In this document: one piece after another, positions 1-7,945 of the stretch
How the letters are laid out: each line of letters starts with the position of its first letter
Position numbering within the stretch: the stretch's first letter is position 1
Source: an uncultured Bacillota bacterium
GTDB taxonomy: Bacteria > Bacillota > Clostridia > Tissierellales > Tepidimicrobiaceae
Direction: 5' to 3'
Assembly: GCA_937967955.1 (NCBI GenBank)
Contig: CALBUB010000136.1
Span: 1-33,132, forward strand
DNA: 33,132 nucleotides
Notes under the pieces: model-generated
What the model saw: the letters and a program-made list of their open reading frames with translations, nothing else
Told to the model about the DNA's origin: nothing
The model's database searches: none
Made by a program: the position numbers and the translations under genes

Positions 1-482
1 TAATCTCCATGTTCCATTTCAGCTTCTTCTTTAGTCCGGTGGATAGTTCCATGAGGGTGCTCTGGAGGTGCGTATATGGAATAAAGTTTTATGGGCCTAT
101 TGCCAGTGTTCACTAGATTGTGCCAATAGCCTGCAGGGATGAATATTACATCTCCCTTTCCTACATGCCTTCTAAAGGTTAGCTGATCTTGTCTATGGCC
201 CATCATTACCATTCCTTGTCCTTCCTCAATGCGGATAAATTGGTCTACATCAGGATGGATTTCTAATCCTATGTCACTGCCAACAGCAATACTCATTAAG
301 GTTAATTGAAGATGGCTTCCTGTCCATAGGGCAAGGCGGAAATAGGGATTCCTTCTAGCAGCTTTCTCTATATTGATTACAAAAGGATGGGGGCCATAGT
401 CTCTTAATGGTATAGGATGGTGCCAATTAGGGCAGTTATACCAATCATAATATGGGGGCCTGTATCTATAATCATCATACAT
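1..482 (-). CDS. Cupin-domain protein (partial, C-terminus outside window)
   Basis: The minus strand is open from an ATG at 480-482 to the window edge, giving 160 residues without a stop. An AGGAG site lies 7 nt upstream. The start is unusually rich in Tyr, Asp, Pro and Trp (MYDDYRYRPPYYDWYNCPNW). After it comes a single cupin barrel: a metal-site-like IHPDVDQFIRIEEG stretch, then GDVIFIPAGYWHN and a late APPEHPHG. Single-cupin proteins of this kind resemble the mannose-6-phosphate-isomerase-like cupins of Firmicutes and usually bind a metal; the substrate cannot be told. There is no signal peptide. It is divergent from msrB. The aromatic, coat-like N-terminus would fit a spore or surface role, but that is only inference. 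Confidence 0.8.
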   Translation of the reverse strand, partial: MYDDYRYRPPYYDWYNCPNWHHPIPLRDYGPHPFVINIEKAARRNPYFRLALWTGSHLQLTLMSIAVGSDIGLEIHPDVDQFIRIEEGQGMVMMGHRQDQLTFRRHVGKGDVIFIPAGYWHNLVNTGNRPIKLYSIYAPPEHPHGTIHRTKEEAEMEHGD

Positions 483-592
483 AGTATCACTCCTTTAGCT
501 AGTCTTATTGTATTATATGTCCAACTTTCGTTTTTTGTGATTGATTTATTGAAAAAGGGTAGAATAATAACAAAATATTTTGAGGTGATCCT

Positions 593-1042
593 ATGTATAA
601 AAAACCTAGCAAGGAAGAGCTTAAGAAAAAGCTAACTCCTATTCAATATAAAGTAACCCAGGAAAATGGAACTGAAAAGCCCTTTTATAATGAATACTGG
701 GACCATTTTGAAGAGGGCATATATGTGGATGTGGTTTCTGGTGAACCACTCTTTTGTTCAAAGGATAAATACGATGCTGGCTGTGGTTGGCCTAGCTTTA
801 CTAAACCAATAGATAAGGAGTTTATAAAGGAAAAGCTGGATTTAAGCCACGGCATGGTAAGGACAGAAGTAAGGAGCAAATATGGAGATTCCCATCTAGG
901 CCATGTATTTCCCGATGGGCCAAAGGATAAGGGAGGCCTTAGATACTGTATCAACAGTGCAGCCTTAAGGTTTATTAAAAAAGAGGATATGGAAAAAGAA
1001 GGTTATGGAGAGTATTTAAAGCTTTTTGAAGAGGATAGCTAA
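593..1042 (+). CDS. msrB: Peptide-methionine (R)-S-oxide reductase MsrB
   Basis: This 149-residue cytoplasmic enzyme reduces methionine-R-sulfoxide in proteins, usually with thioredoxin, to repair oxidative damage. It has the full family pattern: EKPFYNEYWDHFEEGIY near the start, CGWPSF at residues 64-69, the HLGHVFPDG substrate loop at 101-109 and the active-site motif RYCINSAALRF with catalytic Cys119. Cys64 of CGWPSF is the likely resolving cysteine. The two CxxC zinc pairs of the zinc-binding subfamily are absent, as in many Gram-positive MsrBs. The start is supported by GAGGTGAT just upstream. The gene is monocistronic, with a strong terminator directly after the stop. No msrA is fused or adjacent. 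Confidence 0.96.
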   Translation: MYKKPSKEELKKKLTPIQYKVTQENGTEKPFYNEYWDHFEEGIYVDVVSGEPLFCSKDKYDAGCGWPSFTKPIDKEFIKEKLDLSHGMVRTEVRSKYGDSHLGHVFPDGPKDKGGLRYCINSAALRFIKKEDMEKEGYGEYLKLFEEDS

Positions 1043-1074
1043 AGAGAATCGCCTTTTGGTGATTCTCTTTTTTT
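1043..1074 (+). terminator. Intrinsic terminator of msrB
   Basis: An 11-bp stem (1043-1053 with 1058-1068, one G-U pair) closed by a TTTT loop runs into a T tract up to 1074. It begins at the base after the msrB stop. Confidence 0.9.
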
Positions 1075-1143
1075 AGGAGGATTTAAGTAAAATATGTAGA
1101 AATATTAATACTAGTACACTAATTTGACAGCCAGGTGAGGAAA

Positions 1144-1770
1144 ATGATAAATGCCATTACAGGACAAGAAAATAGTTTATATTACAGATTAAGGCAGGAT
1201 ATACAAGAGGCTCGAGAAATGAAATTTATTGTATCTTTTTTGATGGAGTCTGGGGTAAAGCTTATAATAGATGATTTGAAAAAGGCCATTGACAATGGGG
1301 CAAGCCTTAAGATAATCACTGGCACCTATTTAAACATAACAGAGCCGTCTGCTATTTATTATTTAAAGGATAAATTTGGGGATAAAGTGGAGGTTAGATT
1401 CTTCAATAAAGCTGGTGTATCCTTCCACCCAAAGACATATATAATCCATAAAGATAAGGAAAGTCTATTATATATTGGTTCCTCTAATATTTCCAAAGCT
1501 GCCTTAACCCATGGGGTAGAGTGGAACTATGGATTGGTAAAAAGCCTTAGTCCAGCTGATTTTAATAGGTTTGAAGAGGAGTTTGATTATATTTATAAAA
1601 ACCAGTCCGACCTTGTAACCGATGAAAGGCTAAAGGAGTATGCATCTATATGGAAAAGACCAAAGATTAGCAAGAAGATGGATAAGGAAATAGCAGAGGA
1701 AAGACCGGGAAAGATTGAACCTAGAAGGGCCCAGATAGAAGCTTTATATGAACTGAAAAAGGCTAGATAA
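1144..1770 (+). pseudogene. N-terminal remnant of a PLD-domain DEAD/DEAH helicase (DUF3427-type)
   Basis: The frame encodes a phospholipase-D-like nuclease domain: FHPKTYII (HxK) followed by GSSNIS, typical of one HKD half-site. A GTG at 1135 also opens the frame, but AGGTGAGG sits correctly for the ATG at 1144. In full-length relatives this domain heads a long superfamily 2 helicase. The linker before the helicase P-loop is still readable here (IEPRRAQIEALYELKKAR) but is cut by TAA at 1768-1770. The same frame continues after the stop as EGINKGMVIAA, the usual lead-in to the Walker A motif, and then switches into unrelated RloB sequence. All helicase motifs are missing. A truncated PLD protein could still be made, but I read it as a degraded defence gene. 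Family assignment is from memory of these proteins. Confidence 0.75.
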
Positions 1771-1788
1771 GAAGGAATAAACAAGGGA

Positions 1789-2088
1789 ATGGTTATTGCT
1801 GCTTCTAATAGAGCATTTGAGTATTGGTTTATACTCCATTATGAGAGAACTTGTAAACCTATGAGTATAAAAGAATTAATTACAAAGCTATCCTCTTATA
1901 TTAGTGAAAAATACAAAAAAAGTGGACAAGATATGTATGATATATTAAAAGATAAAATAGATATAGCTGTTGTGAATGCTAAATGGAGCCATCAGCTCCA
2001 TAAAAAAGAGGGAGGTAAACCATCTAGTTGGGAATCTTGTACTACTGTCTATCAACTGGTAGAAGAACTAAAAAGATGGAAGCTATAA
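1789..2088 (+). pseudogene. C-terminal remnant of an RloB-like protein
   Basis: The frame continues from the helicase remnant. From about 1807 it matches the C-terminal half of RloB-family proteins, which occur in or near restriction-modification and abortive-infection loci: SNRAFEYWFILHYE, then a YKKSGQDMYDILKD segment, AVVNAKWSHQLH and the closing TTVYQLVEELKRW. The N-terminal half of RloB is absent. The ATG at 1789 belongs to the helicase-derived part (GMVIAA) and has no good ribosome site, so this is probably not an independent gene. Most likely a deletion joined two neighbouring defence genes in frame at a shared IAA-S/T sequence. Confidence 0.7.
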
Positions 2089-2094
2089 AACAAT

Positions 2095-2133
2095 AATAAC
2101 AGCCCTTACTTTAAATACAAGGGCTGTTGTTAT
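2095..2133 (+). terminator. Possible terminator hairpin after the RloB remnant
   Basis: An AACAGCCCTT arm (2098-2107) pairs with AAGGGCTGTT (2119-2128), with further A/T pairing outside. The T tract is poor, so termination strength is uncertain. The rest of the gap to the next gene (to 2269) holds only AT-rich sequence with no clear promoter. Confidence 0.45.
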
Positions 2134-2269
2134 GTCTAATTTTGAAACTATTCTTTAAATGGAAGCTGGGAAAAAACTACATAAATGGTTAATAAGTTGA
2201 ACTTTAGGTATATTTATATTAGATGTAGTAAAACATGAGGAATTTAACATATAAGGGAGGAAGGATTAA

Positions 2270-3520
2270 TTGAATAGAAGAACATATAAAGGTAACATAT
2301 TCTATGGTTGGTACATAGTAGCTGCTGCCTTTATCATAATGGCTGTAGGCTGGGGAATTACTTTTAATACTGCCAGCTTATTTATAAATCCCATTAGTGA
2401 GGAATTGGGCCTTTCTAGAAAGGCCATAAATATGACCTTTACCATTAGATCCCTTAGTCAGCTAGTCATTTCCCTTTTGGCAGGGATTATATATACTAAG
2501 CTGAAGATGAAGAATTTAATGAAGGTAACCAGTATAACTTTGGCTTTATCCTTTTTCTTCCATGCTTATGTGAAAAATGTAGGCCTATTATACTTACTAA
2601 CCCTTACTTCCAGTGTTTCTATGGTTCTGTTAGGCACATTGCCCCTGGCTAAGATACTGAGCAACTGGTTTTATGAAAGGCTTGGTTTCGTAATAGGACT
2701 AGCCTTTATGGGCAGTGGAGTAGGGGGTATGATTTTAAATTCCCTGGTAGGTAGGTGGATTTTAGCTTATGGTTGGAGGACTACCTATCAGATATTAGCC
2801 TTAATAACTTTTATAGCTATAGCTCCTTGTGTTTTCTTTGTGATTAAAATTGAACCAAGAGAAGTAGGGCTGACTCCCTTAGGAGCTAAAGAAAAAGCTG
2901 CTGATAAGGACACTGTTAAAGAGCAGCAGGAAGAAGAGGGGATTATGCTTTCTGAAGCCATTAGGACAGTCCGCTTTTGGGGTCTTTGTATAAGCATAAT
3001 TTTTATAAGCATTAGCGGTATATCTTTAATTTCAAATATTTCTCCCCATTTAATTGATGTAGGCTATTCTATTACCTTTAGTGCTAATATTGTAGCTTTA
3101 ACCATGGGGGCTTTGGCCCTGGGTAAATTGGTATTAGGGTATTTATTGGATAGATTAGGCTTGAGGATAACCACTCTTCTTTCCTGGCTTGGAATACTCT
3201 TTGCATCTATTAGTATGCTATATGTAAAATATAATATATCCTTAGCTGTTATTATTATTGGGGTAGGTATGGGCTGTGCTTACTATACGGTTGCTAATCC
3301 TGTTATTGCCCAGAGGGTCTATGGTAGAAAGGATTATAGTGCTATTTACGGCTTTATTTCTGCAGCCCACAGCTTAGGCGGTATTATTGCTCCCATAATA
3401 GTAGGCCATTTTTATGATGTTGCTGGTAGCTATAATCCAGCCTTTAAGTTGATGATTATAGTTACTATAATTTCCATTATTATATTTAATATGGTTCTTC
3501 CTAAAGAGAAGGCCCAATAA
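2270..3520 (+). CDS. MFS transporter, OFA/monocarboxylate-like
   Basis: This 416-residue integral membrane protein has about 12 predicted transmembrane segments in two sets of six, separated by a charged central loop near residues 200-225 (rich in Lys, Asp and Glu). The opening NIFYGWYIVAAAFIIM and the placement of glycines resemble the oxalate:formate antiporter/monocarboxylate branch of the major facilitator superfamily. The substrate cannot be assigned from sequence alone; a small carboxylate is a fair guess. Translation appears to start at TTG (2270-2272), with GGGAGG at 2255-2260 and a 9-nt spacer; no better ATG exists nearby. It is followed by its own terminator and is probably a single-gene unit. 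Confidence 0.88.
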   Translation: MNRRTYKGNIFYGWYIVAAAFIIMAVGWGITFNTASLFINPISEELGLSRKAINMTFTIRSLSQLVISLLAGIIYTKLKMKNLMKVTSITLALSFFFHAYVKNVGLLYLLTLTSSVSMVLLGTLPLAKILSNWFYERLGFVIGLAFMGSGVGGMILNSLVGRWILAYGWRTTYQILALITFIAIAPCVFFVIKIEPREVGLTPLGAKEKAADKDTVKEQQEEEGIMLSEAIRTVRFWGLCISIIFISISGISLISNISPHLIDVGYSITFSANIVALTMGALALGKLVLGYLLDRLGLRITTLLSWLGILFASISMLYVKYNISLAVIIIGVGMGCAYYTVANPVIAQRVYGRKDYSAIYGFISAAHSLGGIIAPIIVGHFYDVAGSYNPAFKLMIIVTIISIIIFNMVLPKEKAQ

Positions 3521-3523
3521 AAG

Positions 3524-3557
3524 ACAGCCCTTATATCAATATAAGGGCTGTTTTTTT
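3524..3557 (+). terminator. Intrinsic terminator of the MFS gene
   Basis: A 13-bp perfect inverted repeat (3524-3536 with 3539-3551) is followed directly by a run of T to 3557. The arms carry ACAGCCCTT/AAGGGCTGT, the same core as the hairpin at 2095-2133. Confidence 0.9.
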
Positions 3558-3658
3558 AGTGCTCTGCCATTGGCTTTGCTACTTTTTTACAAATTATAAC
3601 ATATTAATACAAAGTTCGCAAAGCTTTTCAGCTATTAAAAATTGTCAAAAAAGAAAGT

Positions 3659-4798
3659 TTATTCTAAGGGATCCATTATCACGTCTATGTACCTTTTTAT
3701 TATATCCTCCCTAACGTATTTTTTAGATTCCTCAAAGGCTCCATCGGAGTATTTCTTGAAGGTCTTTTCATCTTTTAATATCTCTTCTATGGCCTTTATG
3801 ACTCCATCAAGATCACCATAAGGTACTAATTTTCCAGCATTGGGAGTTACTATGGATCTAGCAGCTGGGTAGGAGTCGTATACTATGACTGGCATGCCTA
3901 CTGAATAGGCTTCCACTATTACATTGCCAAAGCCTTCATAGTTGGAAAGGAGAAGGAGTATGCTGTTTTTATGGGCAACTTCACTAATATCCTTTATATA
4001 GCCTTCCACATTTACCTTAGATAGTTCAAGTAGGAATTTGCTTATGCCATCTCCATAGGCATTTACCCTGTATTTTGGGTATATTCTATCGGCCAGCCTT
4101 ATATATTCCTTAATATTCTTCTGGATTATATCAAATCGGCCCATGTACATTACATTATTGGTATATTTACATATTTGCTTTCTTGGAGTCTTTGATGGAT
4201 TGGGTACTATGTAGGTTTTGAAATTGTACTTAACCCCTGAATTATCTAGTATTTTGAGTATTTCTTTTTTATCCTCCTCTGTATAGAAGAGGAATTTATC
4301 TATGTATTTTATCTTTTCTTCTAATAGGAAGGGAACCTTTTCTCCCTCTACAGTGCCGAAAGTTATATCAGGCCTGTTAGATTGGAATATTATTACTTCA
4401 TTCCTAGCCAAATCCTTTTTAGATAGTAGGGCCAACTTTTGGACTCCAAATACTACTATTTTAGAGTTGGGCTTTATAGCTGCTTCACTTAATTCATTTT
4501 TCTGGTCGAATATATTTATATACTGTTTAAGCTTTTCACTTTTATTAACAGCCAGGCTGTATACTTCAGTATTAGGAAGCTTTTCTAATTTTATATCCTT
4601 CTTGCTGTATACTAAAGGCATTTCAATGAACTTCTGGTTTGGCAGTGCTTCCTCTATTAGTCTCATTATAGTTTGGACTCCTCCGAGGGTTTGGGAACAT
4701 TTATTGCTTATAAAATAGATTAGGCCGCTGCTTTTCATCTGCCATCTATCCTTTTTATCATATTCTACATCCTTCCTTTTAGTAAGTGAGAGTACCAT
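3659..4798 (-). CDS. Glycosyltransferase, GT4-like (group 1)
   Basis: The 379-residue cytoplasmic protein has a GT-B fold signature. The N-terminal half carries a glycine-rich LGGVQTIMR segment. The C-terminal half has MYMGRFDIIQKNIKEYIRLA and the donor-binding E-x7-E motif in EGFGNVIVEAYSVGMP, followed by LVPYGD. Such enzymes transfer a nucleotide-activated sugar to a lipid, polysaccharide or protein acceptor; the acceptor here is unknown. GGAGGG, 6 nt from the ATG at 4796-4798, supports the start, although the first 20 residues look like an extension before the core fold. It lies 31 nt downstream of the YihY-family gene on the same strand, so the two are probably co-transcribed and may both act on the envelope. 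No clear terminator follows it. Confidence 0.85.
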   Translation of the reverse strand: MVLSLTKRKDVEYDKKDRWQMKSSGLIYFISNKCSQTLGGVQTIMRLIEEALPNQKFIEMPLVYSKKDIKLEKLPNTEVYSLAVNKSEKLKQYINIFDQKNELSEAAIKPNSKIVVFGVQKLALLSKKDLARNEVIIFQSNRPDITFGTVEGEKVPFLLEEKIKYIDKFLFYTEEDKKEILKILDNSGVKYNFKTYIVPNPSKTPRKQICKYTNNVMYMGRFDIIQKNIKEYIRLADRIYPKYRVNAYGDGISKFLLELSKVNVEGYIKDISEVAHKNSILLLLSNYEGFGNVIVEAYSVGMPVIVYDSYPAARSIVTPNAGKLVPYGDLDGVIKAIEEILKDEKTFKKYSDGAFEESKKYVREDIIKRYIDVIMDPLE

Positions 4799-4829
4799 AG
4801 GGAACCCTCCTTTCTAGTTTATTCCAACA

Positions 4830-5726
4830 CTATTTTAACATATTGTCCTTATCTATTCCATATATGAAAATAGAGGCTAGGGTGCCGTTTATTTCTCCAC
4901 CTAACACTATCATTATGCTGGTTATATATAGCCAAATAAGGAGTACTATAACCCCTCCCAGGCTGCCATAGGTTCTAGAGTAGTTGGCAAAATTGTTTAC
5001 ATAGTAGGAGAATATATTGGAGGCTAATATCCAGCCGACTGTTGTGAATATGGCCCCTGGTAGGGTGTGAGTAAACTTAAGCCTTCTTCTGCCCTTAGGG
5101 ATAATACTATATTTATATAGTAGGGCAAATATGATTATCATGGAAAATAGGGGGATTATCTTTCTTACGGACTCCCATATTTTGTAGAATATATCTGTAG
5201 CACCAATGTAGGAAAATAGGGTATTACCTATCATTTCACCAAAGACTAGGGTAAGTAGCACAATTATTATGAGTATTACTAGGGCAATGGCAAATATGAT
5301 GGATACAAGCTTCTGCCTTATATAGTTTCTTCTTTCCTTTATGTTATAGGCCTTATTTATAGCCCTGATTATGGCAGAAATCCCTAAAGAACCTGTCCAT
5401 AGGGAAAAGAAGAGGCTGAAGGATAGTATCTTATCAGAGGTATTTCTAGCTATTTCTTGGATTATGGAATTTATTAGCCCTTGGGTCTGGTCTGGCAACA
5501 GAATGAGAACATCTTCAAGAAAAGCAGTATTTACAATGGATATATGGCCTATTATATTAAGGAGAAATATCAAAAAAGGGAAAAGGGATAGTATTAGGTA
5601 ATAGGTAAGCTGGGCACCTATAGCTGTTACTTCATCTTCCCGGATATTTTTAATTAGCCTATATAGGAATAGGAACCATTTGTCCTCCTTGTACTTATTA
5701 AACCACTTTTCCATATCCAAGTCCAT
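4830..5726 (-). CDS. YihY/BrkB family inner-membrane protein
   Basis: The 298-residue protein has the family pattern: an amphipathic start, then EVTAIGAQLTYYLILSLFPFLIFLLN, a soluble loop with LPDQTQGLINSI, SLWTGSLGISAIIRAINKAYN, and four more hydrophobic helices ending in YGSLGGVIVLLIWLYITSI and GGEINGTL. About six transmembrane helices are expected. The family was once annotated as ribonuclease BN by mistake; its real role is unknown. The start is uncertain. An AAGGTG site abuts the first ATG (5724-5726) too closely and fits better a TTG two codons on (5718-5720) or the ATG at 5712-5714. The glycosyltransferase follows 31 nt downstream. Confidence 0.9.
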   Translation of the reverse strand: MDLDMEKWFNKYKEDKWFLFLYRLIKNIREDEVTAIGAQLTYYLILSLFPFLIFLLNIIGHISIVNTAFLEDVLILLPDQTQGLINSIIQEIARNTSDKILSFSLFFSLWTGSLGISAIIRAINKAYNIKERRNYIRQKLVSIIFAIALVILIIIVLLTLVFGEMIGNTLFSYIGATDIFYKIWESVRKIIPLFSMIIIFALLYKYSIIPKGRRRLKFTHTLPGAIFTTVGWILASNIFSYYVNNFANYSRTYGSLGGVIVLLIWLYITSIMIVLGGEINGTLASIFIYGIDKDNMLK

Positions 5727-5841
5727 ACACCTTCATAATCTATTTTTTAGTTTAAATAGTGCCGAGTCCCCCGCTTAATTTTAAAGCTGGAGGCTGGGAC
5801 TTTCTTGTATTATTAATAATATTATATACTTTATAGTTTTA

Positions 5842-7839
5842 TTATTTTAAATACTTATTAAACCAATTAGTTATTTCCTTAAGCCTCCTTATCCTGTGTT
5901 TAGGCTTACCAGAACGGCTCAGCTCATGGTTTTCTCCTTTAAAAAGGCAGAGTCTAGCTTCTACTCCATGGTATTTTAGTGCAGTAAACATCTGGAAGGC
6001 TTCTACAGTCCAGCAGCGGTAGTCTTCCTCTGAATGGATGAATAGGGTAGGAGTCTGTACCTTGTTTGCGTATTTTAAGGGAGAATGGAACCACAGCTTT
6101 TCCACATCTGACCAAGGGGTTGCAGCTTGTTGATCTTCTACAAAATAGTAGCCAATATCAGTTGTGCCAAATTTGGATATCCAATTGGAAATACTCCTTT
6201 GGCTTACTGCAGCCTTAAACCTATTGGTATGGCCTATTATCCAATTGGTCATAAAGCCTCCATAGGAGCCACCTGTAACCCCAACCCTTTCCTTATTTAT
6301 AAAGGGGTATTTTTCTAATACCACATCTGTAAACTTCATTATGTCCTCATAATCAACAGTACCGTATTTGCCTCTAATGTCTGCAAAAGCATTGCCTCTG
6401 CCATCGCTGCCCCTTGGATTGCAGAAGAAGACTACATAGCCTTCATTGGCCCAGTACTGCATTTCATGGAAGAATATTTCCCCATAGACTGTCTTAGGGC
6501 CTCCATGGATATTGAGTATTGCAGGATACTTTTTGCCTTCTTCATAGTCTACTGGCTTCATAACCCAGCCTTCAATGGTGATGCCTTCCTTTGTTTGGAA
6601 GGTAAGCCTTTCTGGATAGGATAGTTTCTTAACTTTATTTACCCAGCCGTTAAAGTCGGTTATTTGAATTTCTTCACTATTTTCCAGCTTATATAACTCC
6701 TGAAGTTTAAGTTCTCTAAAGCCAACAAATATTACTTTTCCATCATATACATCGAAGCCGTCTACAGAGCCCTTTTTATCAGTTAGCCTTTCTATATTTC
6801 CCTTTATATCACACCTATTTAAATAGGCATTTCCGTATTCTGTGGTGATAAAGTACAGGTAGTCTCCATCTAATTTTACTTCTTTAGATGAACCATATCT
6901 ACAGTCAGTACCTACAGTATTTCCTATACTCAAGTCTAAATCTGAAGGTAATATATCCTTAACTTTTCCAGCTTCATCCATTAAATATATCCTTCTATTT
7001 TCATTAATACCATATTTAGCCATACTGCTGCCTATGAATATTATTTTATCTTCTATAAAGTCGGCAAAGCTGTAGGAGAAGTAGTCTGAATGGGATATTT
7101 TTTCTAAGGTATCTTTTTCTATATGGTATATGTACAAATCATCCTTTAGCTGCATTTTGTCTGTAAAGGAGTTGGTGATTATTAGGGCTTTTGTCTTGTC
7201 GGCCTTTAATTTAAAATCATAGACATTGGTGAATACATCTGTTATGGCCTTTAGTTTATTATCTTTAATATTATAGATATATAATCTATTCCTTATTTTA
7301 TTGGTAAAGCCTTTTCCATTGAACCAGAAGGGGATTTCATCTATTACTTGATAGTCTTTTTCTTCCTCTAGTTTTTTAAGGGCCTTTTCCTTTTCTTCTT
7401 CAGATAGTTTTTCTAAATTTGGCCTACTATGGTCGTATTGGCCTAGGAGTAAAAGCTTATGTTTATCTATTATTTCCAGTTTGGCTATATTTAATGGTAT
7501 TTCAAAGGCTTTTATTGCTTCTCCTCCTTTTAAGGATATTTCATAATATGTAGTAAACTGTTCTCCTTTATCCCTTCTTTCCTTATCCTTTTTATCTCTT
7601 GTGTCTGTAAATAGTAGGGTGTTTTCATCTTTGAATATGAAGCTTTTTACAGTGTTGCTTGAAGTAAGCTGGGTAAGGCCTCCATTTTCTAGATTATATA
7701 TGTAGATATTGGATAGGTATTTGTTTTCTTCTACTTCCATTTCATGGAGTAGAAAGGCAATTATTTTTCCTGTAGGGGAGTAGGTAAGGTTGGATATGAA
7801 TTTATATTTGGTAAAATCATCTAGCTTTAATTTTTCCAT
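5842..7839 (-). CDS. S9 family prolyl oligopeptidase / acylaminoacyl-peptidase-like
   Basis: This 665-residue cytoplasmic serine peptidase probably cleaves short or N-blocked peptides. Residues up to about 400 form a beta-propeller of WD-like blades that gates the active site. The C-terminal alpha/beta hydrolase has an oxyanion-type NIHGGPKTVYGEIFFH, the nucleophile elbow GGSYGGFM with Ser525, Asp606 in HSEEDYRCW, and His638 in KGENHELS. Length and triad order match the family. AAGGAGGT lies 6 nt before the ATG. There is no signal peptide. It stands between the 573-residue unknown and the YihY gene, all on the minus strand. A hairpin at 7916-7945 separates it from the upstream gene, so it probably has its own promoter in 7840-7915. 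Confidence 0.94.
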   Translation of the reverse strand: MEKLKLDDFTKYKFISNLTYSPTGKIIAFLLHEMEVEENKYLSNIYIYNLENGGLTQLTSSNTVKSFIFKDENTLLFTDTRDKKDKERRDKGEQFTTYYEISLKGGEAIKAFEIPLNIAKLEIIDKHKLLLLGQYDHSRPNLEKLSEEEKEKALKKLEEEKDYQVIDEIPFWFNGKGFTNKIRNRLYIYNIKDNKLKAITDVFTNVYDFKLKADKTKALIITNSFTDKMQLKDDLYIYHIEKDTLEKISHSDYFSYSFADFIEDKIIFIGSSMAKYGINENRRIYLMDEAGKVKDILPSDLDLSIGNTVGTDCRYGSSKEVKLDGDYLYFITTEYGNAYLNRCDIKGNIERLTDKKGSVDGFDVYDGKVIFVGFRELKLQELYKLENSEEIQITDFNGWVNKVKKLSYPERLTFQTKEGITIEGWVMKPVDYEEGKKYPAILNIHGGPKTVYGEIFFHEMQYWANEGYVVFFCNPRGSDGRGNAFADIRGKYGTVDYEDIMKFTDVVLEKYPFINKERVGVTGGSYGGFMTNWIIGHTNRFKAAVSQRSISNWISKFGTTDIGYYFVEDQQAATPWSDVEKLWFHSPLKYANKVQTPTLFIHSEEDYRCWTVEAFQMFTALKYHGVEARLCLFKGENHELSRSGKPKHRIRRLKEITNWFNKYLK

Positions 7840-7915
7840 ATATATACCTCCTTACATTTACACCTATTTTATATTATATCATAAAAATGGGAATATTCGG
7901 ACAACAATTAAAAAT

Positions 7916-7945
7916 GATAACTGCTTCCATTTGGAAGCAGTTATC
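7916..7945 (-). terminator. Terminator of the 573-residue unknown gene
   Basis: A 14-bp perfect inverted repeat (7916-7929 with 7932-7945) is followed on the minus strand by ATTTTTAATT. It includes the stop codon of the upstream minus-strand gene. Confidence 0.85.

Noticed and set aside
417..635. 72-codon plus-strand frame before msrB
   Set aside because: It overlaps the cupin start on the other strand and the msrB start, lacks a ribosome site and shows no family likeness.
2095..3557. Shared ACAGCCCTT/AAGGGCTGT hairpin cores at 2098-2128 and 3524-3551 as a mobile repeat
   Set aside because: The shared part is only about 10 bp per arm and both sit at gene ends as ordinary terminator-like hairpins; no target duplication or further copies were seen.
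5764..5804. Terminator between the S9 peptidase and YihY genes
   Set aside because: AGTCCC/GGGACT arms exist, but the loop is long and no T tract follows on the minus strand.
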